Assembly: GCF_038502225.1 (NCBI RefSeq)
Contig: NC_091312.1
Coordinates: 34,360,790-34,424,789, forward strand
Source: Cherax quadricarinatus
Taxonomy: Eukaryota > Arthropoda > Malacostraca > Decapoda > Parastacidae
DNA length: 64,000 nucleotides
Direction of reading: 5' to 3'
Made by a program: the position numbers and the translations under genes. Shown here in pieces: positions 14,093 to 22,850 of the stretch. Every line of letters begins with the position of its first letter. The stretch's first letter is position 1. The notes beneath the pieces are model-generated. The model did not search any database, was not told where the DNA came from, and saw only the letters and a program-made list of their open reading frames with translations.

Positions 14093-14921
14093 TGTGATCA
14101 GTTAGGCTTGATTGTCAAACTACTGTAATTATCGCTTGTCGCTCGTTATACTGCCGGCTTCTGAGCTGCAGTTGTCCACGTAGCTATCACGTGATCGAGG
14201 GGGGGGGTGTCCTCACCTCTCGTAAAGTATTCAGTCTGCTGGAGACTCGCTTGCTGGTTGGACAGATTGTCTGTCTCATTATTCTTGTTAGTTCTGTAGA
14301 ACTTTGTTCACAGAACATTGTATAGACTTTGTGATTTTCGACGGTGTACTGAGGTTGTGTGTCACATTGACACTCTGAAAATCTCAGGTCCTTAGCTATA
14401 GCTTCTGACCTAATTTTGTACTGGTTTCTGTGTATTGTCACAGTCGTGTTTTTCCTATGCTGAACGTAGATTCAGTATTATGGGAGTATTATGTAACTTT
14501 TGTGGAGGATCTGCAGATGGTCCCTACTTAGTGTCGTTATATTATCTCCTTGATCCTGATTGTGTCGCAGTCGCATATTGCATTGCTATTGGGCTTAGCA
14601 TTCTTTGTTGTTCAAGCAGACTGTTCGGGTTGCCAGTCGGTCAAGAAGTTAGTTTATTTGAGGACTTTGTCAGTCACTTGTTTAAGTCTTATTCGAGTCT
14701 TGAGACATAGCTAACTACTTAAGAGCACTTACATGCATACACACTTACTTGTACATATTTGTAATATCTTATTAAATGTTAATGTACCTGACGGTACTTA
14801 AGAATTATAAATGTGATATGTGCTTTCAGCACAATAATATTGAACTCGAGAGATTGATTTTATTTTGATTGCTGTGTTTTAATTTACTTTGATAATATAC
14901 CTCTAGACAACTTATAGACTT

Positions 14922-14927
14922 AATAAA
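14922..14927 (+). promoter_or_regulatory. Polyadenylation signal in LTR
   Basis: AATAAA occurs in an AT-rich stretch about 210 bp before the LTR end. The same motif is at 22025-22030 in the 3' LTR, where it would act to end the element transcript. Confidence 0.6.
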
Positions 14928-15137
14928 TTTATTAAATTTTAATTTCTCTAGTTAGTAGCCTACCAGTTGTAATCTTAAAGCACTATTGAACCATACTGAA
15001 TTTTAATGGATAATTGGACAAGGATACTGACTACTTGTTACAAAAACCCAGTAACAGGCTGGATGCTAGAAGGGCAGTCCTTTCTAGTATTCACTGGAGA
15101 TCTCTAAGCTTTTAGAATCGCGTTTTTTTGTAACAAA

Positions 15138-15155
15138 TGGGGGCCTGTCCGGGAG
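15138..15155 (+). promoter_or_regulatory. Primer-binding site, tRNA-Pro-like
   Basis: TGGGGGCCTGTCCGGGAG begins 2 bp after the 5' LTR, as expected for a minus-strand primer site. TGG pairs with the tRNA CCA end. The sequence closely resembles known tRNA-Pro-complementary sites, with about three differences in 18. The true primer should be checked against the host tRNA set. Confidence 0.75.
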
Positions 15156-15218
15156 GCTCTTGATCCAAGGTGTTGGAGAAACTGTCCGGGAGGCTCTTGA
15201 TCCAAGGTGTTGGAGAAA
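15145..15218 (+). repeat. 37-bp tandem duplication overlapping the PBS
   Basis: A unit starting CTGTCCGGGAGGCTCTTGAT occurs at 15145 and again at 15182, a period of 37 bp, with a fading third start (TTGTCCAG) at about 15218. The second copy repeats the 3' half of the primer-binding site but not its TGG start, so only the first can prime normally. Confidence 0.9.
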
Positions 15219-15461
15219 TTGTCCAGTTTGACATACTAGTGAATCTATGATCAAACACTTTTGAGTACTTTCCTAATCTGAAGACTTTGAGTTTAGTCTT
15301 GTACAACATACCAGGTGGATGTATGTAACTGACTGAGTCTCTTGATCCAAGGAGATGGAAATACTGTTTATGAGCTCTAGCTCTAAGACATCCAACACTA
15401 AAATTCCTATTAAGATTATAGTTTCCCATAATCACTCTCTCGTAGTACAATTATTTTCGTG

Positions 15462-17012
15462 ATGTATGCCAAAGTGAAACAGTTAATTGATACTCTGACT
15501 TTGTCTGAGTTGAGTACATTAAAACTTCAGACGTGTTGGCAAGTAGCCAAGTATCTCGGTGTGACGTATAACAGGAATTACACCGCAGAAACTGTCAGAG
15601 CATTAATCAAAGATATATTGTTTCCTGCTCATACAGATATGTCTGATTATGATTCAGATTCAGAAAGCCTAGTGTCACAATTAGGAAGTATGGCTCTATT
15701 TGAAGTTGATGAAAGAGCAACTAGAGCAGAAGTGAGCCTCGTGTCTGAGCCTAGTGTAGCTCAGTTCTCGCTCACACCTTCCCGCTTCACTGACACTTTA
15801 GTACAGAGTGTAGCTGGTAGTATGACACAGCCTAATACTAGTACAGTGTATACTACACCTGTATTTACTTATCCTAGACCAGATCTAGACTCTCTAGAGA
15901 CGGCTGGACGAAGTGTCCGACCTAAGGACCGTCCAGACCATGTTAATTTCCCTACTCCTCCATTACCTACTGGCCCTATCTCTCAGGAACAGTTTGAGAG
16001 GTTGGAACGCCTCATTATGTTGCAGACTGCACAAATAGAGGCACAGAGGAAATTGAACGAAGAAGATTTCCAAAGAGAAAATGTTCGTCTGTTAAGACAA
16101 CAGACTGATATATCACAGGACACATTTAATGTGCAGAAAGCTGCATCTATGGTTCCTAAGTTTTTTGAAAGTGACTTAGACACATATTTTGATGTGTTTG
16201 AGAACCAGGCTCGTGCTATGAACTGGCCACGTAAGCACTGGGCAACATTGCTTCATACTGCTTTGACGGGAAGAGCTCAAACTTGTACGGCTGCTTTGCC
16301 ATTTGCCAAGTACATTAGTTATGACGCTGTCAAACAAACAATTCTAGAGACATATAACTTGTTACCTGTAAGTTATCAAAGAGCATTTCGTACGTTACAA
16401 CGACGAGAAGATCAAACTTGTGTAGAGTTTGCTCGTGAGAAAAAAGTTGCATTTGAGAGATGGACTAGAGCTGCTAAATGTACCAACTACGACAGCCTTG
16501 TTCAGTTGTTACTACACGAAGAGTTTAACAACTATATGTCTGCGGACGTACAAGAATATCTGATCGATCATACTACCTCGGATATTCTGGAAACTGCAAC
16601 ATTAGCAGACAATTACGAAATTTCTCACAAACTTGTACGTACTAAAACACTCAGAAACAAGGTAACTAAAGATTGTCCTAGAAGTTGGCAACCTAAATCA
16701 GCTGCTTATTGCCGGCCTGATGTACCTGCTACTGTAACTTCTCGTACCTTTACCAGGAAAACTCACAATCCTGAATCTGTCTCTGTGGCTAGACAGATAT
16801 CTGGTATCGAGAAGAAGAAAGTTAAATGTACATATTGTAACAGAAAAGGACATGCTAGAGAGTATTGCTATAAGTTAGAAAGAGATACGAGATACAGTCG
16901 TGCGGCTGGCGCCCCCACACAAGTCGTATCCTCTTCCGAGCAACAAAGGCACCAAAATCCTAGCAATACCTCTGAACCTACTGTTTTAGATAATGTTACT
17001 CAGGACAGATGA
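15462..17012 (+). CDS. gag: Gag polyprotein with SCAN-like capsid region and CCHC zinc knuckle
   Basis: The 516-residue product is counted from the ATG at 15462; an in-frame GTG lies just upstream. Residues 1-60 are an unassigned N-terminal region and about 60-180 are Ser/Thr/Pro-rich. A helical capsid-like region follows (FFESDLDTYFDVFENQARAM near 228), then a stretch at about 303-390 that resembles the SCAN fold (FRTLQRRED, then LLLHEEFNNYM, then VQEYLIDH). Near the C-terminus is one CX2CX4HX4C zinc knuckle (Cys456, Cys459, His464, Cys469). Gag would assemble the retrotransposon particle and bind its RNA. The frame ends in UGA at 17010-17012, followed in the same frame by pol without another stop. 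Confidence 0.93.
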   Translation: MYAKVKQLIDTLTLSELSTLKLQTCWQVAKYLGVTYNRNYTAETVRALIKDILFPAHTDMSDYDSDSESLVSQLGSMALFEVDERATRAEVSLVSEPSVAQFSLTPSRFTDTLVQSVAGSMTQPNTSTVYTTPVFTYPRPDLDSLETAGRSVRPKDRPDHVNFPTPPLPTGPISQEQFERLERLIMLQTAQIEAQRKLNEEDFQRENVRLLRQQTDISQDTFNVQKAASMVPKFFESDLDTYFDVFENQARAMNWPRKHWATLLHTALTGRAQTCTAALPFAKYISYDAVKQTILETYNLLPVSYQRAFRTLQRREDQTCVEFAREKKVAFERWTRAAKCTNYDSLVQLLLHEEFNNYMSADVQEYLIDHTTSDILETATLADNYEISHKLVRTKTLRNKVTKDCPRSWQPKSAAYCRPDVPATVTSRTFTRKTHNPESVSVARQISGIEKKKVKCTYCNRKGHAREYCYKLERDTRYSRAAGAPTQVVSSSEQQRHQNPSNTSEPTVLDNVTQDR

Positions 17013-17037
17013 CTAGCGTCAGAAAGTGTATCTGACG
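17010..17037 (+). promoter_or_regulatory. Stop-codon readthrough signal between gag and pol
   Basis: The gag stop UGA (17010-17012) is followed by CUAG, the known efficient readthrough context. Four bases later comes a perfect 7-bp stem: CGTCAGA (17017-17023), a 7-nt loop (17024-17030) and TCTGACG (17031-17037). gag (15462) and pol (17055) are in the same frame with no other stop between them. This fits production of Gag-Pol by partial suppression of UGA. Activity itself is not shown by sequence. Confidence 0.8.
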
Positions 17038-20000
17038 AAAAGATTCGTTCAGCGATGAGTCCTTACTTTTCGAGAGATAAAGTAGGATTTGACGAATCAC
17101 ATCTAACTGAGATAATTTCTTTCAGAGACACTGGCAGTTATCTCACGTTATTAAGAGAAGATGTACTGCCCATAACTGACGATACCTATTGCAAGATAGA
17201 TGTATTGTTAGAAGCCTATGGAGGGGCTGTTATAAAAGTGCCTCTGCACAAAGTTTATATTGAAACAAGCTATTATACTGGTTATATTTCAGTGGGTATA
17301 TCCAGTGGTGTATTTCCCATCAGGTCAGTGGACTTGTTGATAGGGAACGATATCCTTCATGCTGGTATATGTAAGGAACCACTTGTGATTAATAACAACA
17401 CTGATGATAATTATGCCATTGAAGCTTGTAGAGAGAAACCTATTTTATTTCCTCTCAGCGCAATTACTAGAGCTATGTCAAAGATTCAACAACCATCCTT
17501 GTCTCCTGTTGAGTTAGTGGATGACAATGATTTGGGGTTGAATATGTTGTTTAGTGACGCTCTGCGCCCAGGATCATTAACACTGACTCCCCCCGGTCAT
17601 CAACCTAGTCAGGACACAACTGACGTTAAATTTCTAACTCATGATGATTTAATCAAGGATCAGTTTGTTGATCAGTCACTGGAAAGACTGAGAGATATAG
17701 CAGTTACTGAGAGTGAAGCAAAGGATCTCGATAATTGTTACTATTATAGTAACGGTGTACTGATGGAGAAAAATACATGTAAGTTGTCAGCTGATAGTGT
17801 TTCTAACACAGTCAAGAATCTAGTAGTGTTACCAGTTACATTTCGTGAACAAGCCATTGATTTTGCTCACAATAGTCCCATAGGAGGACATTTGGGTGTC
17901 AAGAAGACACTCGGTAAACTGGCAAAACATTTTACTTGGCCAAAGATGAAGGAAACAGTAGCTGATCATGTGCGACGTTGCCACGTGTGTCAAGTGACAG
18001 GCAAGCCAGCGCACACACCTCCACCTGCGCCTCTCATTCCTATCACCGTGCATGGTGAACCATTCTCACGTCTTATTATTGATTGTGTTGGTCCTTTGCC
18101 TAGAACCAAACTAGGAAACCAATACTTATTTACTATTATGGACGCTGCAACACGCTATCCCGAAGCTATTCCTATGAGAAAAATTAATGCTCGTGCTATT
18201 GTGAGAGCGTTGATGAAATTTTTCTCCCAGGTTGGATTGCCACGAGAGATACAATCAGATCAGGGATCTAATTTCACTTCTAAGATCTTTCGAGAAGCAT
18301 TATCCCACCTAGGAATAAAGTCTGTACTTTCAACCAGTTATCATCCACAGTCACAAGGGGCTCTAGAGAGATTTCATCAGACACTGAAGTCCATGATGAG
18401 AGCTTATTGTGAACATTTTTCTAGAGACTGGGATGAGGGTATACCTTTTCTTCTGTTCGCTATGAGAGAAAGTGAGCAAGAAAGTCTCGGGTTTAGTCCG
18501 TTTGAACTAATATTCGGACACCAAGTGCGTGGTCCTCTTGCAGTGTTAAAAGACGTGTGGACAGGAAAATCAAATCCTTCATTGAGTACTTCACCTTCAT
18601 TAATGCAGCAACATTTGACAGCCGCTAGAGAGCTAGCTTCGAAAAACCTAGTTTCAGCCCAAGCTAGAATGAAGCAGCATTATGACAAGCGTGCTGTCTC
18701 TCGTTCTTTTAAAGCAGGAGATAAGGTGATGGCTCGGAAATTAGTACCAGGTCATGCTCTACAAGCCAGGTATGATGGTCCCCTGGAAGTAGTGAAAAAG
18801 CTTAGCGACGTAAATTATTTGGTACGTACGCCTGGGAAAAAGAAATCTAATCATGTGTACCATGTTAACCAGCTTAAGGCATACTACGCTAGTCCTCTAC
18901 CTACTACTTCTATTCTTCCTAGGACAGAGGAAGAAAACGTCAGTCTGCCTGACATCTCTAGAGGTATAGAGGTGCGTTTAGAAAATTCAGTGACTCTACA
19001 CTCACTAGACGATTTTCTTAGTAACCTTGGGATTGATAAAGCTGGTGACATTAAAAACATGATTTTGCATTTCCCTGAATTGTTCGGTGATGTTCCTAAA
19101 CGTTGTACTCTGGGTGTACATGACGTTGATGTACAGGGAGCATCACCCATTAAGCAATCACCATATAGGATGAGTCCAACAAAGCATAAAGCATTGAGAG
19201 AAGAGGTTGATTTTCTGTTATCTCACGGACTTATTGAGCGCAGTAAAAGTCCATGGGCATCTCCCTGTATTTTAGTGCCTAAACCTGACGGTAGTTTCAG
19301 GATGTGCACTGATTACAGGAAAGTGAACTCTGTCACCTTGCCTGATGGTTATCCTCTACCTCGCATTGACGACCTTATTGATCGTGTGTCAGGAGCCCAG
19401 TTTGTCAGCCGTTTAGATCTCTTACGAGGCTATTATCAAGTCCCGCTTACTGAACGTGCTCAAGAAATATCTGCTTTTACTGTTCAAGATGGATTGTTTA
19501 ACTACCTCGTCACCCCCTTCGGCCTATGTAACGCGGCTTCTTCATTCCAACGTATAATGAACGAGTTGACCCACAACTTAGAAGGAGTAGAAGCCTACCT
19601 TGACGACTTAGTGGTGTACAGTGACGAGTGGGAACAGCACTTGACGCGTCTCAGAGCATTGTTTGAGAGACTGGCGCACTACAACTTCACTGTCAACTTA
19701 GCCAAATGTAGTTTTGGTCAAGCCAAGATTACCTATCTAGGCTTTTGTATCGGCCAAGGTGAGGTTGCTCCTATTGAGGCTAAGGTTCGTGCAATTTCTG
19801 AATTTCCGGTGCCTCAGGATAGGAAAGGAGTACAGAGATTCCTGGGTATGGCAGGATATTATCGCAGGTTCTGTCCAAACTTTTCTCAGATTGCAGCTCC
19901 TCTCACTGAGCTTACTAGTAGCAAAGTTCAGTTCACCTGGACTAGAGATTGTTCAGACTCGTTCAAAAGGTTGAAGCGCTTGCTATCCTCTGCTCCTGTG

Positions 20001-20402
20001 TTGAAGAGTCCTAATTTCAATCTTCCCTTCTTTTTACATATAGATGCGAGTGGCTATGCAGTGGGTGCTGTGCTGCTCCAACAGTCAACATCCACTGATA
20101 TTCTCCATCCTATATGTTACTATTCATCTAAGCTTAAACGACACCAGAAAAATTATGCCACTATTGAGAAAGAGGCTCTAGCTCTTGTGGTGTCCTTAGA
20201 ACATTTTGACGTGTATTTGGGCACTTCCCCATTTAAAATTAACGTTTTTTCTGACCACAATCCACTCACTTATATAAATACCATGAAAAGTAAAAATGCT
20301 AGGATCATGAGGTGGACCCTCAGAATCCAACCTTATTCTATTAGTATAAAACACATAAGTGGTCATTGTAATGTAATTGCTGACGCTCTGTCTCGTCCTT
20401 AA
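17013..20402 (+). CDS. pol: Pol polyprotein: protease, integrase, reverse transcriptase, RNase H
   Basis: Residues are counted from the ATG at 17055, but expression is probably by UGA readthrough from gag. An aspartic protease-like domain has DTGS at 25-28 and LLIGNDI at 94-100. The integrase zinc-binding module is His272, His279, Cys309, Cys312. The catalytic triad is Asp343, Asp402, Glu438 (D,D35E), and a GPY/F-like module lies near 570-612. The reverse transcriptase has Asp788 and YLDD at 848-851. RNase H has Asp997 (HIDASG), the KEALAL Glu and FSDHNPL. It ends GHCNVIADALSRP. This order, with IN ahead of RT, is unlike standard gypsy. The protease lacks the usual hydrophobic residues before DTG (it reads FRDTGS), so its identity is a little less sure than the rest. 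No internal stops or frameshifts were seen. Confidence 0.94.
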   Translation, partial: LASESVSDEKIRSAMSPYFSRDKVGFDESHLTEIISFRDTGSYLTLLREDVLPITDDTYCKIDVLLEAYGGAVIKVPLHKVYIETSYYTGYISVGISSGVFPIRSVDLLIGNDILHAGICKEPLVINNNTDDNYAIEACREKPILFPLSAITRAMSKIQQPSLSPVELVDDNDLGLNMLFSDALRPGSLTLTPPGHQPSQDTTDVKFLTHDDLIKDQFVDQSLERLRDIAVTESEAKDLDNCYYYSNGVLMEKNTCKLSADSVSNTVKNLVVLPVTFREQAIDFAHNSPIGGHLGVKKTLGKLAKHFTWPKMKETVADHVRRCHVCQVTGKPAHTPPPAPLIPITVHGEPFSRLIIDCVGPLPRTKLGNQYLFTIMDAATRYPEAIPMRKINARAIVRALMKFFSQVGLPREIQSDQGSNFTSKIFREALSHLGIKSVLSTSYHPQSQGALERFHQTLKSMMRAYCEHFSRDWDEGIPFLLFAMRESEQESLGFSPFELIFGHQVRGPLAVLKDVWTGKSNPSLSTSPSLMQQHLTAARELASKNLVSAQARMKQHYDKRAVSRSFKAGDKVMARKLVPGHALQARYDGPLEVVKKLSDVNYLVRTPGKKKSNHVYHVNQLKAYYASPLPTTSILPRTEEENVSLPDISRGIEVRLENSVTLHSLDDFLSNLGIDKAGDIKNMILHFPELFGDVPKRCTLGVHDVDVQGASPIKQSPYRMSPTKHKALREEVDFLLSHGLIERSKSPWASPCILVPKPDGSFRMCTDYRKVNSVTLPDGYPLPRIDDLIDRVSGAQFVSRLDLLRGYYQVPLTERAQEISAFTVQDGLFNYLVTPFGLCNAASSFQRIMNELTHNLEGVEAYLDDLVVYSDEWEQHLTRLRALFERLAHYNFTVNLAKCSFGQAKITYLGFCIGQGEVAPIEAKVRAISEFPVPQDRKGVQRFLGMAGYYRRFCPNFSQIAAPLTELTSSKVQFTWTRDCSDSFKRLKRLLSSAPVLKSPNFNLPFFLHIDASGYAVGAVLLQQSTSTDILHPICYYSSKLKRHQKNYATIEKEALALVVSLEHFDVYLGTSPFKINVFSDHNPLTYINTMKSKNARIMRWTLRIQPYSISIKHISGHCNVIADALSRP

Positions 20403-21009
20403 TAATTATCAATTACATTAAATTAACGTAATTTTATGCCCAAATACCTTTTGTTACTTGCTATCTCAAATTCAGTAAAGTAACTTAATCCCTCCAGCCC
20501 ATATTAACTATATATACTCATGTCATGTCTAATTATTATATTTATATATTCACAGTAATGTTGTGTGAGGAGGAGACAAGCTGAGTGTTGAGTGAGTAGT
20601 GTGGTGCGGGTGATGTACTGCGTGACGCAACACTGTCCTGTCGCAGACCCCCCCCCTCACTACACACCTTAAGCTGTTTCATACTCAGATGTTCATACTG
20701 CCTCGCATTCCACAACCACTACTTAAGAGTGGAATGCAGTCTCCTCTACTATGATTGAGCCTCAACGTGCCCTCCTTGTCAGCGCTATCCAGTCTCTACA
20801 CTGATGTACATAACCACGAGTATGAAGATATACGATACTGTGTACTGCCCTAGTACCTAGGAGCATATCCTAGTGACGGACGCTGTGAAATTGTAGAGGT
20901 GCTTGGCACAAGAGACTCGTTAATATTGATATTGATAATATTGATATGAGTAACCAGAAATAATGTGAAAGACATTCATGCAACTCCTAGTGCGACCCTC
21001 TGTCGTGTT
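20403..21009 (+). other. Non-coding tail of the LTR retrotransposon
   Basis: About 600 bp lie between the pol stop and the polypurine tract. No open frame resembling an envelope or accessory protein is visible. It contains a poly-C run near 20650. Confidence 0.7.
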
Positions 21010-21017
21010 GGGGGGGG
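21010..21017 (+). promoter_or_regulatory. Polypurine tract
   Basis: Eight consecutive G directly abut the TG start of the 3' LTR, the expected position of the plus-strand primer. It is short and lacks the usual A/G mixture, so the exact extent is uncertain. Confidence 0.7.
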
Positions 21018-22238
21018 TGTTGCAACCCCTGAATGGGTTACAATGATTATTATGTATATATAATGTATATTACCTTTTCATTTAATTTTATATTGCTTAT
21101 ATTTGCGATAATAGCTAAATCGTAAATGTATGACTTTATATTATTATTTGACTGTTATATTGTTATTTAGCTTATGTTGTTAGGATGTATATAAAATGTG
21201 CTCAGTTAGGCTTGATTGTCAAACTACTGTAATTATCGCTTGTCGCTCGTTATACTGCCGGCTTCTGAGCTGCAGTTGTCCACGTAGCTATCACGTGATC
21301 GAGGGGGGGGTGTCCTCACCTCTCGTAAAGTATTCAGTCTGCTGGAGACTCGCTTGCTGGTTGGACAGATTGTCTGTCTCATTATTCTTGTTAGTTCTGT
21401 AGGACTTTGTTCACAGAACATTGTATAGACTTTGTGTTTTTCGACGTTGTACTGAGGTTGTGTGTCACATTGACACTCTGAAAATCTCAGGTCCTTAGCT
21501 ATAGCTTCTGACCTAATTTTGTACTGGTTTCTGTGTATTGTCACAGTCGTGTTTTTCCTATGCTGAACGTAGATTCAGTATTATGGGAGTATTATGTAAC
21601 TTTTGTGGAGGATCTGCAGATGGTCCCTACTTAGTGTCGTTATATTATCTCCTTGATCCTGATTGTGTCGCAGTCGCATATTGCATTGCTATTGGGCTTA
21701 GCATTCTTTGTTGTTCAAGCAGACTGTTCGGGTTGCCAGTCGGTCAAGAAGTTAGTTTATTTGAGGACTTTGTCAGTCACTTGTTTAAGTCTTATTCGAG
21801 TCTTGAGACATAGCTAACTACTTAAGAGCACTTACATGCATACACACTTACTTGTACATATTTGTAATATCTTATTAAATGTTAATGTACCTGACGGTAC
21901 TTAAGAATTATAAATGTGATATGTGCTTTCAGCACAATAATATTGAACTCGAGAGATTGATTTTATTTTGATTGCTGTGTTTTAATTTACTTTGATAATA
22001 TACCTCTAGACAACTTATAGACTTAATAAATTTATTAAATTTTAATTTCTCTAGTTAGTAGCCTACCAGTTGTAATCCTAAAGCACTATTGAACCATACT
22101 GAATTTTAATGGATAATTGGACAAGGATACTGACTACTTGTTACAAAAACCCAGTAACAGGCTGGATGCTAGAAGGGCAGTCCTTTCTAGTATTCACTGG
22201 AGATCTCTAAGCTTTTAGAATCGCGTTTTTTTGTAACA
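21018..22238 (+). repeat. 3' LTR, 1221 bp
   Basis: Same ends as the 5' LTR (TGTTGCAACC to TTTGTAACA). It is followed at once by GGGACACTATCAT, the interrupted minisatellite. TATA box at 21188-21196 and AATAAA at 22025-22030. Confidence 0.96.
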
Positions 22239-22762
22239 GGGACACTATCATGGGGACACTATCATGGGGACACTATCATGGGGACACTATCATGGGGACA
22301 CTATCATGGAGACACTATTATGGGGACACTATCATGGGGACACTATCATGGGGACACTATCATGGGGACACTATCATGGGGACACTATCATGGGGACACT
22401 ATCATGGGGACACTATCATGGAGACACTATTATGGGGACACTATTATGGGGTTATTATCATGGGGACACTATCATGGGGACACTATCATGGGGACACTAT
22501 CATGGGGACACTATCATGGAAACACTATCATGGGGACATTATCATGGGGACACTATCATGGGGATGGACACTATCATGGAGACACTATCATGGGGACACT
22601 ATCATGGGGACACTATCATGGGAACACTATCATGGGGACACTATCATGGGGACACTATCATGGGGATGGACACTATCATGGAGACACTATCATGGGGACA
22701 CTATCATGGGGACACTATCATGGGGACACTATCATGGGGACGGACACTATCATGGAGACACT
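22239..22762. repeat. 14-bp minisatellite, block 2
   Basis: This continues the 14-bp array after the LTR element and includes the GGGACGGACACT and GGGATGGACACT length variants also seen at about 12370 and 13640 in block 1. It ends where LINE family B begins. The long plus-strand frames through it are repeat artefacts. Confidence 0.96.
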
Positions 22763-22850
22763 TCTTGCATATTACTGGCACCAGCAAGAGAAAGGTAAAG
22801 TGGAAATCAGTTTTCTTCCATGGCATACAGTGTAGTAGGATACAGACAGG

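Larger units (their letters stand above)
13914..15135 (+). repeat. 5' LTR, 1222 bp
   Basis: Begins TGTTGCAACCCC and ends TTTTTTGTAACA (TG...CA ends). It differs from the 3' LTR by about five substitutions (near 14098, 14302, 14335, 14342 and 14974) and one G in a poly-G run near 14200, roughly 0.4-0.5 percent divergence. It holds a TATA box (14084-14092) and a polyadenylation signal (14922-14927), which implies a short U3 of about 200 bp and a long R region. Confidence 0.96.
13914..22238 (+). mobile_element. Ty3/gypsy LTR retrotransposon with PR-IN-RT-RH order (Gmr1-like), near intact
   Basis: An 8.3-kb element with direct LTRs (13914-15135 and 21018-22238), a primer-binding site, gag, pol and a polypurine tract. 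The RT (YLDD, with a gypsy-type RNase H ending GHCNVIADALSRP) and an integrase with a D,D35E triad and GPY/F-like module place it in Ty3/gypsy. The integrase lies upstream of RT, as in the known Gmr1-like group first described from deuterostomes. No env frame is present between the pol stop (20402) and the 3' LTR. It is inserted in the 14-bp minisatellite with a GGGAC duplication. gag and pol are open apart from one in-frame UGA between them, so the copy may be autonomous or only recently inactive. Confidence 0.93.

Noticed and set aside
14435..14710. 91-codon frame present in both LTRs (FCGGSADGPYLVSLYYLL)
   Set aside because: The frame starts at a TTG, and in the diverged solo LTR (44844-46127) the homologous region has indels that change frame on both sides of the shared block. 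Nucleotide conservation of the LTR explains it better than coding.
20403..21017. Possible env gene in the LTR element
   Set aside because: The 600-bp stretch has no open frame of useful length and no signal peptide or membrane segment.
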